Under the pieces are notes generated by a model that saw only the letters and a program-made list of their open reading frames with translations, did not search any database and was not told the DNA's origin. A DNA stretch of 64,000 nucleotides from the NCBI GenBank assembly GCA_031761405.1, contig JASEVX010000007.1:59607135-59671134 (forward strand), read 5' to 3'. Each line of letters opens with the position of its first letter. Position 1 is the stretch's first letter. Shown piece by piece: positions 22,061-33,300 of this stretch. Made by a program: the position numbers and the translations under genes. The stretch comes from Serripes groenlandicus (taxonomy: Eukaryota > Mollusca > Bivalvia > Cardiida > Cardiidae).

Positions 22061-22539
22061 TATCGGCGATACAAAAATGAAGTTATCCTTTTTCTTCAAA
22101 CGTTATAAACGAAGGCTACACCAGGTCAGATGTCATACTGCCTGCTCAATCTTCCGTTTTACTGCATTTTTAGAACTCGTGACATTTAACCCGCGCCTCC
22201 CTATATAACACGATGCTACATTGACGATGTTTAATTAGGCATGTATGTTCAAACGTCCGGACGAACACATGCAAAGTTCATTAAACGAACGTCTGAATGC
22301 TACGTTCATGTTGTAATGTATGCAGTACTAGTACATGCATATGCCTTAAGCATCATTTATACTGTTTACTAAGAATTGACAAACCTTCCGTTTACTGACT
22401 ACGATTATCCGACATGTAGTCCTTCATAATAGATGCTTGCTGTTTTGGCGAACAATCAAGAGTGGGGGTAGACTATGCGCAAGTGCAACAAAGCACCAAT
22501 AGCGCTCGACGCTCATTTCCGACTGTCTAGTTCTTTTTA

Positions 22540-23010
22540 GCTCATCTGAACACGAGGTGATTATGTTAAGTTCTTTGGATCGTTGGATGTCCACGGGATG
22601 TCTTCCGTTGTGCGACTTACTACGTTCGTCGACAATTTCTTTAAAATGACATGATTCTTAGAAGCTTTTAATTTAGAATAGATATAAGTATTGAATTCTC
22701 TGCAAAACTATGGTTATCATGGCAACGGTATCAAAACCTTTTTGTCGAGAAACACATGTCTGATTTGAAACTAATTTTGCTCAACTGTTCCTTAGGTGAC
22801 ACTCTGCCAAGTTTGTTCAAATTATTCCGATCCGTTGAAAAACATGTCCCGAAGGTGTCGGGGCTCGATTGTCTTATACCGTATATTGTAAAAACCTTTT
22901 CTTTTCCAAATGTATAAGCCCGATTTGAAAATAATTCGGCACAGATACCTCTATTAAAACTGTTCAAATTATTTTGATCCCTTGAAAAACATGGCCACAA
23001 GGCGCCCGGC
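22540..23010 (+). repeat. Tandem-core repeat (two diverged ~160-bp cores)
   Basis: Starts with AGCTCATCTGAACACGAGGTG. Two cores share GATTTGAAA(C/A)TAATT, TGTTCAAATTATT and CTTGAAAAACATG. Unit B keeps one core (57,825-58,095). A minus-strand frame at 22,731-23,000 is a by-product. Confidence 0.6.
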
Positions 23011-23628
23011 CCGTTTTACTTATACATGAATATATATATGTAAATTGAGTATAGAGTAGAAAACTATATTTGCAATTCTATATAGCGATATAAGGCCATC
23101 CCTTGTTTATCATATGAGATAAGAGACTAGGAATACCACGAAAATCAAGGAGATTTATTTATTTTTGTATTTTTCCATATCTTGACGCAATTACATGTAT
23201 CGAATTATTTACCATTAAAAGCTGGGTAAAATAAACCTGTTCAATCAAATTCTTAATTCACGAAAAATGTACCGACCACTCACGGAACAAAAACAAACAA
23301 TTAGGAGTTTTGGTCCGCTTTTCTTGCCAATACATTAAAGAATCCCAATTGGGAATGATTCCGAGTCTGATCAAACTGTGAAATAGCCATTATGGTTCAC
23401 ATCATTTCCTTTCTCCAAGGGAATTGAACATGATAATAACTTAACAAATGCACAGGCTGATCTGGATCTACAATGTTCAAAAAAGCCAACTTGTTCTATT
23501 ACTAATGTACAGGCTCATATGACCTATAAAGCACAGAATAGTAACGACTCTTGTCAGACGGAAAGCTATCTTGTTACACAGCCAGATCCGAATCTTCACC
23601 ATTCGCATCTTTATCGATTAAAGTGGGT
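23011..23628. other. No gene recognised; absent from unit B
   Basis: AT-rich sequence with a MITE remnant near 23,450-23,520. Unit B lacks most of 22,800-23,530, so this is an indel between the copies. Confidence 0.5.
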
Positions 23629-23805
23629 TTAACCCTTCCCTCATATAGACGCTTTCTGACGCCTCTGCAGCAGACGGCTCAAAACGAGCAATTTCTCGTT
23701 TTGTTACCATGTTTTCAACTCTGTTCAATTACTGTACTTTCATTTAAAGGGAGTTTTTCGGGTATGTTTTCAAAGTCGTCTGCTACATAGTTGTCGCATG
23801 TCAAA
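23629..23805 (+). mobile_element. TTAACCC-family MITE
   Basis: Starts TTAACCCTTCCCTCATATAG and contains GACGCCTCTGCAGCAGACG and GAGCAATTTCTCGTTTTG. The right end is eroded. Unit B: 58,218-58,396, with the right-end GTGGGAAAG retained. Confidence 0.7.
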
Positions 23806-24161
23806 AGTCAAACATCAGGAATGACCGGTTAAAGAATCAAACCTCGGAATCAATGTTCGTTCGTCCATAAATTGGAATCAATCCATAACACTTCAAATTA
23901 TGGTATCATAGCATCACTGTCCATTTTGAAGAAATTGAAAACAGTATTGCTTTGCTGCAAAGTAAATAGACGGTTTGCTTGCAGTAGGTCGGATTTCGTG
24001 TTTGGAGTTAAATATACAAATACGAAACGATACAACTGAAACAAGTTTAAGCGAAAGAGTGTAGGGTGAATAAATATCTTCCATTCAAACCTTCAGTCGT
24101 AATTTACAATCCCTGAAATCCCGAGCTATAATAAAGAAAGCCACTACATGGACTACCATTT

Positions 24162-24336
24162 TTAACAATTTCCCACATACAAACGCTTTCAAAGGCCTCG
24201 GCAGCCGACGACTCTAGAAAACAATGTAACGAGCAATTTCTCCTTTTGCCACAATTTTTAACTCTATTCAATTATTTTACTTTTATTTATAGGGATTTTC
24301 ATCTGCTACAAAATTGTTGTATATGGGAAAGGATAA
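24162..24336 (+). mobile_element. TTAACCC-family MITE, diverged
   Basis: TAACAATTTCCCACATACAAA at the left and TATATGGGAAAGGATAA at the right, with the family words GAGCAATTTCTCCTTTTGCC and AACTCTATTCAATTATT between. Confidence 0.65.
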
Positions 24337-25330
24337 GGTATTTTGTTATGAGCCGATCGGGTTTCGCCCCCAATACCCCTCCCCTAATCCCCTCCCCTAA
24401 TCCCCTCCCAGATTTCCAGATAATTGCAAGATACTTCAGATGGTTCGAGCTTGTCCAAATAGACAGTTCAGGCTCGCCAGAATGAATACAGACGGATTTG
24501 TCGGAACTCCGGCTGTTACAGCGGATTGATACTCTTTATGATTTCCAGGATTTGCACACGACGTATTTGAATAAAGAATGCGCCGAACAAAATCCCGACT
24601 TTGCACCTGTTCGAGTTAGAGAGTTAAGCCTGCTGAAACCGATGTCTCGATCTGGCTTCGAGTCGCACTAGTTGACAAATCAAGCCAAGAATATAATTTC
24701 GAGACAATATGTTAGCACATATTCAAGCTTGTCCGTAAAGATAGTTCAGGCAAGTCAGAATTGCCGAAACGATGACTTTTACGGCTGATAAATACAGCTT
24801 CAGTTGCCGGAGCTCCGGCTATTCAGGCTATTCAGGCTGGTTGATACTGGTTCGATTTCCCGAATGTGCAACCTGTTTGAGTTTAAAACAAGTTTAACAT
24901 GTTTAGCGCCGACATAATTGCTCCCATCAGGTTGGATTCTGCATTCGTGCAAGGCCTACGAGATTCACTAGTTGCCGTTTTAGCATAAAAAGACCAGCCA
25001 AAATTAAAATGTACAGACAATGTATTTCCACATAATGCATTTCGTAAGCTTTAGGATGACCAGAATAGCAGGAATTATGTTTTTTCGGCTAGTTCGTACA
25101 GTCGTAGTGATAGGAAATACAGCTCTTCCGGCAAGTACTCAGGCTGTTCCGGCTGGTTAATTCAGCCGGAGTAGCCGGAAGTTCCGGCTGTTCCTTCTAC
25201 TCCGGCTAACTTCACGCACATACGAATGGCGAACAGTTTTTACCACAGTCAGACAGCACAGTGACAGATGTTTGTTACGCGTAGACTTTTAGAAAAAAGC
25301 AATTTTCCCATTGCTCGGCATCAGTAGTAT
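24337..25330 (+). repeat. Diverged repeats rich in CCGG words
   Basis: Three loose repeats share AAGCTTGTCC...GATAGTTCAGGC, GGAACTCCGGCTGTT or GGAGCTCCGGCTATT, and GGCTGGTTGATACTG. The last (25,130-25,260) matches 10,270-10,345. There is also a CCCCTCCCCTAATCCCCTCCC tract near 24,380. No frame is conserved. Confidence 0.5.
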
Positions 25331-25800
25331 TTTATCAGTAAGATGAGTGATGTGTCATAAGTTGGTCATCGCTTTATATTCCCTAGAAGTCGAGGAATAA
25401 GAAAATGTTTCTTAAAACGCTCTCTTGTTTAACATGTACGTATGGGTATGAAACTGGATTTAGCGGGTCTACAATTCTAGTTTTTCGTATAAAGTTGCAT
25501 ATTCTACTTTTCTAATTGCAAACTAACAGTTGAAGCTGAAAATAAACCTCCAGAGTCTTTACTTTTTGCACACGTAACATGACTCATTTTCGTCTGTCGC
25601 GGCCCTTATCTATTATCGATTCAATACAAGTTTTCATTTTGCATGTCACAATATTATCAGCGAATTGTGGTTGAAGTAAGTGTACAGATTGCATAACGGA
25701 GTCCCGATTTTCTTGTCTTTGTGTTTGCTATGTACGCTTTATGAGATGTATTTGGAATAACATATATTGTGTCAAATTAAGGTGGAAGTGCTTGTAACAG
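25331..25800 (-). repeat. Inverted paralogue of 20,480-21,095
   Basis: Complement of the unit A/B block, diverged and lacking its tandem duplication. It is present only in the spacer. Confidence 0.75.
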
Positions 25801-26558
25801 AAAGCTAAACATCGGTATAAACTGAGAAAGAGGAAGAAATATTTAAACACCGAACTGCTTCAGTAATTCTTTCTAAAAAAGGCCACCGTGAAATTGATAT
25901 TTTCCTAACAAAGAACATAAAAATACCATAAACATACAAAAATGTTCAACGGTTTATAAAATTGTCAACGGTTTCTAAAGAAACTGTCTGATCACGGTTT
26001 AAAATAACTTTCTTAAACAACCGGTTGAAACTCCGTAGCCGGGATTGCGAAATCAACAGTTGTAAGTACTGATTTTGCAATACAGCTTAATTGTAGACCT
26101 TGAACTCTCAGTGTATTGGTCGAGAATATTTGCTCAAGCGAGACTGAAGAAAATTGACATTGTACGAGATATTGAAGATCAAATATTAGCAAATAAATTC
26201 ATTCTTTATTTCAATGTAAATCAATAATTTGTATGTATTATATATAAAAAAGAAATCCGTTAAATAAGATGTTTCCCATCATTTTGCAAACAATCGGCAC
26301 ATATTAATATATTAACTCCTTTTTCAAATATGCAATGCAGTCTGGTGAAGGTATGCACTAAATGTTAGGCAAATACAGAGTTTTAGGGACTACTTGGCTG
26401 AAGATCACTCTGACCCGCGGATGTATTTGGTATAATTTGACCTTTAGGGCTATAGTCTGACGGTTATGTTTCACAGTCGTTTGTCGTAAAGACATTCGTA
26501 TTTATTCCATTCCTTTGTTTTTTCGGTAGGATAACAGTTAAATCATCGTCGATTTCTT
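25801..26558. other. No feature recognised
   Basis: AT-rich single-copy sequence without frames or repeats that I can support. Confidence 0.5.
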
Positions 26559-26774
26559 TTAACCCTTTCCCACATACAACAAATCCGCAGCAGACGATTT
26601 TGAAATCATTCAAACAAATGCATGAACTATCACTATAAATGAAAGAACAATCATTGAATAAAGTTGAAAACTTTGTGACAAAAGGATAAATTGCCCATTT
26701 TTTTGCCATAGGGTTTTTCCAAAGTCATCGGGTATCGAAGCTTCAGCAAGCGTCTGTATGTGGAGAAGGGTAAA
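26559..26774 (+). mobile_element. TTAACCC-family MITE, both ends present
   Basis: Left TTAACCCTTTCCCACATACA and right TGTATGTGGAGAAGGGTAAA form the family's inverted ends. The body has GTTGAAAACTTTGTGACAAAAGG. The minus-strand frame across it is a by-product. Confidence 0.8.
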
Positions 26775-27021
26775 TTCATCTAATTCAAATCGTTAGCGAA
26801 AAATACGTTTCTATTGTTGGTAAACTGGCTAAAGTCTCAATGTGCGCTCGCATGACAGGTGGTCTCGAATTTGAGACCTACAGGGTAGATATTTCGCTTT
26901 TGCAGATGAGTTGCAAGGGGATAAACCTCGCATGTATAGCTGTGTATCAATGAATAGGTACCACAATTGATAACATTAATCGGAATTCCTCGATGATGAA
27001 TGCTTCACCACTGATAGATGA

Positions 27022-27150
27022 CGGAATTACCAGAGGAGTTCCGATTGATCCGGGGTATGATGATTGGTAACATAATTACCCGAGGAGTTCCGATTGATCC
27101 GAGGTATGATGATTGGTGACAGAATTACCCGAGAAGTTTCGATTGATGAT
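27022..27150 (+). repeat. 50-bp tandem repeat just upstream of gene P exon 1
   Basis: Nearly three units of AGGAGTTCCGATTGATCCG plus GGTATGATGATTGGTAAC plus ATAATTACCC. It ends ~30 bp before the first coding ATG and may lie in a promoter or 5' intron. Confidence 0.8.
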
Positions 27151-27180
27151 AACATGTTAAGTTATTACTCTTTGTAGAGA

Positions 27181-27393
27181 ATGGACCGAAAGGACAAGAA
27201 GAAGCGACATGGAAAACAAATATATATATCACAACCCCTTAACTTCCGACACGTCAATTCTCCGGCAACAGAACAGCAGACGATTGCAACCGGTGGTCAT
27301 GGCAACTTCTATGCGGATCAGCCCGTGTCCCCAACCGGAAATCTCCCACCGCTCTGCCCTGGACCAAGCATAGTACAAAATATTGGAGTATTG
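27181..27393 (+). CDS. Gene P exon 1 (N-terminal, basic)
   Basis: ATG at 27,181 opens 71 codons, rich in Lys/Arg at the start and in Pro/Gly later, ending in frame at a GTAGGT donor (27,394). An acceptor-like CTTTGTAG ends at 27,177, three bases before the ATG, so a 5' untranslated exon upstream is likely. A second possible donor, GTAAAA at 27,398, would change the phase and break the join to exon 2. The exon lies just after a ~50-bp tandem repeat (27,022-27,150). Confidence 0.55.
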
Positions 27394-30300
27394 GTAGGTA
27401 AAATGATAATTTCCTTTTTACAAAACAAAAAATAAAAATGTTGAGAATATCCATTTGCTCAAGGCGTTGATAATATATGTCTCCTTTAACCATATATTTG
27501 GTCATATTCTTTAACTCTTTTAGGGTCAAAATTCCTTAATTAGACTATTCAATGTTCAGAATCGGACGTCTCCACGTTTCATACAATAAGGCAAACAATG
27601 CTGATTTCAGGTGAGATAGTTTGTAACGTATTGGTTGCATAAACCTCAATATTGTCATTGGCGCTGAAATAGCTAGATATATTCTAACCGCTAGAAGGTA
27701 AATGGCGCGTTATAAAACAAAATGTCGCGCGGATTAAGACAATTTAAGCCCGCCAATTAAAAACGGTACAATGTGGCATATTCAAAAGCGTGGGTTCATA
27801 TCAGGCTGCACAACCAATCCATCTGATCATAATCTATATAAGTTGACAGAATCTGCTTTCAAGCTTATTTATCTATAATGTTAACAATGTAGATCTTGAT
27901 AAGTGAGAATTCTCAGATAGATCTAGGTCTACACGATTACGCTCATTTAACATTCATTATACTCGTAAGTGCAAACGCTGAGAGTTTATTATGAGTGTTA
28001 GTTTATTTTCGTAAAGATTCTTAAAATTGTTAACAGAAGATAAATGATTGTCACAAACCGTTCAATAGCGTTGCGTCCGCTTACGCAATCAACATTAGGT
28101 ATGTTGATGAGCTCACGTATGTTCACGTACTGTCAAACTTAACGGACTAGTTTTTGTGGTAACACATGTCGTTTTCCATCTATCACCACAGGGTTCAGAT
28201 GATCTAACGATTGACAGAATTACAAGTACAGTTTTGATGGTTGTCAAACAGGAGTTACAAACCCTTGTGGAAAGTATTCAACATCTTCTCTCCCAGCTAC
28301 CGAAAACAACACAACATTGTCCTTCCTGTCAAAGTACATTAAGCAGCGCAGACATCAACGCCTGTCCTATCGACGATAACGAACCTGTGTATGTTAATTA
28401 TCCAAATTTACCCGAGCCTATCAATCCGGAAGTTAATAAAGCAGAGCCCTCTGGTGATGCAGATATACCTGTCTTCAATAGCGTACCAAATCCGATGTAC
28501 AGTCGACAACCAGAGATCTTACCGATCATTTTGGGGACCCCGAAAAAAACGCCAGTTCCTTTACCACGCTCACCGGCGTCATGCGATGTGCTGAGGCAAC
28601 TTCCAGGTCTGTCAATTACATTATATTTGAAGAAGAGTTGAGCCAGTAGGTCTAATCTTTAATTTTATTTACGATAGAAGTAAACAAAAATGGCGGTTTG
28701 TTTTTTAAATCACCTGAGCCGAAGAAAGCTCAAGGTGATCTACACTGATCACTCTCCTTCCGTCATCTGTCGTCCGTCGTTAATTCTTAGCTTTAAACAT
28801 CATCTCCTCCTAAACCACAGGAAAAATTTCCACAAAACATCACGGGAATGTTTCTTTGGTGGTCCTCTTTCAAAACTGATCAAAGATTTAAATTCCATTG
28901 AGAACTTTGGTTGCTGCGCCGTCAGAAGGGAGCAAAATGTCCAAATTTTAAAAAACTTCAAATCCGAATCTGGTTGTCCGATTTCAATATAATTTGGTAG
29001 AACTGTTCCTTGGGTGACTTTTTGCAAAAGAAATTCAAGCCATATTGATTGATCAAAAACATGGCAGTCAGACGGCATCAGAAAAGGTGTAAAATGACAA
29101 AAGTTGAAAATTTCATTTTTAGCAAGGGCTCGTTAGATCCAATTGCTATAGTAGGCGAAATCCGAAGACACTCATCATTTTGAGACTGGAATCTAGACTA
29201 GTGTTTAAAATATCGGCATTGAATTACTTCACAACCGTCTTTTTATAACAGCTTTTATTTTCTGAACACTCTTCGGGTTCAGAGAGATGTCTTGGTAGTT
29301 GCAGATCGTATGTAATGTCAATGAAATTGGATGCTTTGTGGAATATTTTTTATTTTAAAGTGAATGGATTGTTGTCAGCTAATACCCATGTCGGTCCTTT
29401 CGAATCGCCAAAAAGTTCTTGTCTGAAGATCAAAATGCGGTAACTTGTTAGCATATGAAGCCGGAAAATGGATTTCATTCGACATCACTTACCAAAAAGA
29501 AAAAACTCGAAAGAAATGTTATGTTAAAATATATGAATTACATGATTAAAAAATAAAATGTATTTCTATACTGTCAACATGACTTGCTTACGCGCAGCAT
29601 GCATTGACAAACTAAAGCAGTACGTGCATACTTTCTTCAGGTGTCATTCACACACTGAACAAATTAAAGCAGTAAGTGCATACTTTGCGCAGGTGTAATT
29701 ATGAATTCGATTTCAAAATTGAATTTGAATTGATTACTTTACATTTGAAAAGGGAGAATGCTGTGTATTTTGCCTTAACTAATTAACTCATGAATGAAAG
29801 TGTATACTCTCAAAGCCACGCTTCTTAGTGTAACATATTTCAATGACCCATGTATTCCATGTAAATATTTGGCTGTTCCATCATTTAATGTTGTAAACAT
29901 GCACAACACAATGGCGACGAGGCTGGGATTTTGTACCGCTATAAATGATAATAATTATGTTAATTGAGGTCATCGTGGACATTAGAACTAACGGCTAATC
30001 ACAATCGAACAAATTAAAGCAATATGTGCATATGTTCATCATGTGTATTTTGATTGCTATTTCAAAAATGAATTTGAATTGACGACTTTACATTTGAAGA
30101 GAGAGAGTATTGTGTATATTTTCTTAACAAATGAACTCATGAATGAAAGTGTATCCACTCAAAGCGACGCCTCTTAGTGTAACATATTTCTATATAATCC
30201 ATGCATTTCATGTTAATCTTTGTAGTATTAAATATTCTACTAAGCTATTGAGCTGTTCCTTATTTTCATACACAACACGGCCCTTATGTTTATAATTTCA

Positions 30301-33300
30301 AAATTCATTCGCATCGTGGTACAAAATCGCTAGGACGGTATATATATCAATAGAAATTGTGTATAGTGAAAAAAACTAAATGAGAAAAAAGTACCATCAA
30401 CCGATCTATAAGAACCTTCAGATTAACAACTTCTACAACTTGCTCATTGAATATTCGCACTTATTGAGAATTTGAAATAAACAAAAACAGTGCATGTATT
30501 TGCTCATCTATGTTAAGGAAAAATAACATGTTCAGTTGTTTTGAGGCAGCTGTGACTGTTACTGTATAAAGCCATGCTAGACTGACCCCTACAATTTAGA
30601 ATGCATTGTGATTAATGCATCAATGAGTGTGTAAACTATGCATCAGCCTCTGTGAATAAACGCCATTCAAATAAAAGTGCATGCGATAAACCCCCATTAT
30701 ATGTATAGAACAAGTGCATTTAACTAAAATATTATTCAATTAGTGGACATAACAAGGTCTTCTTGTGAAGTTTATGTGATAAAAAAAAGATCGGTTAATC
30801 CTTGTCCTAATGTATTCCGTGATCTGCAGTTAGCCACTTGCTGGTAGCACTTTAAGTGATTTGATTATGAAACTGCTTGTCTGATTTTAAGAAAATTGAA
30901 TAGGAATCTTACTTCTGTGATCTTCTACTTAATTTGTTCAAGCCGTATTGATTGGTAACACACCCGTAGCTACCAGGCGTCATCACAAAAGGGATAAATT
31001 GAACTTTTATCTACAAATGACAACTCCTACCGTTCCTTTGTTGGTCTTCTTTCAAAATTGTTCAAAGACTTACATTATGTATAGAACTTTGGATGCTGCG
31101 GCATCTGAAGGTGAAAAAAATACTCAAATTTTAAAAATATTTTTCCTCCATAATCTGCTTGTCCAATTATAAGATAATTTGGTAGAAATGTTCCTCTGAG
31201 TGACCCTCTCCAAAAACTGTTCAAGCCATATTGATTTCGTTGAAAAACACGGCAGCAAGGCGGCATCAGAAAAGGTTTAAAATGAGAAAACTTTATAATT
31301 CCATTTTTATTAGATTTCAAGATACAAATGGCCTTTACTGATAAGCTATTTATTTAACAATGTCCATTCCTTGCAGTTTAATTTGCACTCCTGATCAAAT
31401 GTCCCAGGTATTTGCACTTAAATATTTGCTACTAATTTACTATCACTCAGGTGATCGATTTAGGGCCATCTTGGCCCCTAGGTAAATTATAACATACGTG
31501 CGTCTAAAGCTGACTGTATGGATGATGTATATAGTCGTTTGATTTTTAAGAATTTGAACTGTGAAAATTGAGAGATATGGAACTAAAATCTGCCAATTAT
31601 GAAGAGTTCCTTTTAATTCTTTCCCTGATACAGACGACATATGACGCATTTGCAGCAGACGACTTTTGGGGACGTTATGGCAATTTCTCCTTTTGCCACA
31701 ATGTTTTCAACTCTTTTAAACAATGATATTTTCATTCATAAAGATTTTCAACAAAGTAGGCGTTAGAAAGCGTCTGTATGTGCGAAAGTGTTAACACATT
31801 CTTTCTTACCAGATACGTAATCCTAATTTTCATTTGAACTTTTTAAAGCTGATATAATATGTGCATCGACTGGAAAACTGAATTAAAACGACGCAATTGT
31901 AATTGATATACAACTGGAACTTGATCAAATCATTTCTTTGTTAACCCTTTCCCACATACATCAAATATGCAGCTGACAACTTTGAAAACAACTAGGCAAA
32001 AACATGGAAAAAACCCATAAATGAAGATATGGTTATTGAAAAAAGTTGAAAACAATGTGGCAGAAGGAGAAATTGCTCGTTTTGAGCAATTTCTTCTTTT
32101 GTTACATTGTTTTCAAAAAGCCATCTTCTGCAGAAGCGTCAAAAAGTCTCTTTATGAGGGAATGGGTTAAAATTAAATAATTCACTATAGGCTATACTAT
32201 CTTACATCTAGGGAGGCGAAGAAGCAAGTTGACGCCCAACAAGAGAGATTGTTACGCAAAGGCTCTCCAAACTCACATTGAAGACATAGTTGACGGAACT
32301 ATTTTCAAGGAGAGTGAACTGCCGGATGTTTTAACATCTGGCGGATGTTTAACTGAAGATGAATGCAGAACAATACGCGAGAAAGTAGACCGTAAAGATC
32401 AAGTACGCATACTTGTGACGGTAATTAAATCAAGGGATTTGGATGTTTTGATAACATTTGTCGATTTAATCGAAAAACATAATGAAACACTCGCACAGAA
32501 AATTCGACAAACCATTGAAAGCAAAATCGACTTAGGGTATCGAGTAAGAAAGTGTTTACTGTGTAAACTGAAAAGCCAGGTGAATGTGAAATACGTTGCG
32601 GATAAATTATGGGCAGAAGATTGCATAACAGACGAATTGTACAACGAACTGGTTTATAGTGAAAAACCGACAGGTGTGCAGGATAAGTTATGGGAGAGAA
32701 TCCTGAACAGCTGTCTCACAAGAGACGCTTTCAAAACTTTGGGAAATTCTCTCCGATATAAAGGACACTATGAACACCTTGCAGACGGCATTCACAGAGC
32801 ATTATCAAACAAACGCGAACCGTTTGAATGTATGTGTAACTTGCATGTCCGCTTGTCAACTATCTTATCGTCAAGCACTTCGGCTTCCAATGCTCCTGCA
32901 AGCACGGACAGTTTGGAAATGCGAAGTTCTGGGGAGATTCTAAGTGGTGAGCTGTCAAACAACACTTCGGGAGACACGCGCGCTGATTCAGACAGAAGGC
33001 GAGAAGGCGGCCATACCATGAGAGATTTGAAAGTACCCGAGGTAATGATGTGTGATTGCCAACCATCATTAACGGCAACCTTAACGTATTTAGACAAGTT
33101 AAAGCAAATCTTCTTGCACGTCGTAGCAATGTTTGTTAGAAGTTTCTAGAAACCTTTTGTGGCAAATTGGTGAACAATTTATAAAGAGAGCAAAATGTAT
33201 ATCTGAGTCACAGGGATGATTTGTCGGTTAATCCTTATATGTGTGTGTCGTCTTATTATACGTTATTTTCTTCAAACCTTTTCTTCTCATATTACTCACG

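Larger units (their letters stand above)
1..23854 (+). repeat. Unit A: left copy of a ~23-kb direct segmental duplication
   Basis: From base 1 this segment matches base 35,621 onward, almost base for base and in the same order. Shared landmarks are the SINE at 11, the tRNA-like head at 1452, the MULE-like element, the 40-bp minisatellite, the CARD exon, the 161-bp satellite and the MITE ending near 23,805. Similarity becomes patchier after about 22,500 and ends near 23,854, where unit B is cut by a LINE. The left edge is the window edge, so the copy may extend further left. Copy differences include a ~362-bp segment present only here (about 3,638-3,999), loss here of ~150 bp of a CARD fragment near 6,480, 16 versus 7 G residues at 10,532, and four versus one 39-bp repeats at 18,768. 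It is either a true duplication or two haplotypes joined in assembly. Confidence 0.95.

Noticed and set aside
27254..27529. 91-codon minus frame over gene P exon 1
   Set aside because: The plus strand has the start, donor and phase match; the minus frame has no supporting signals.
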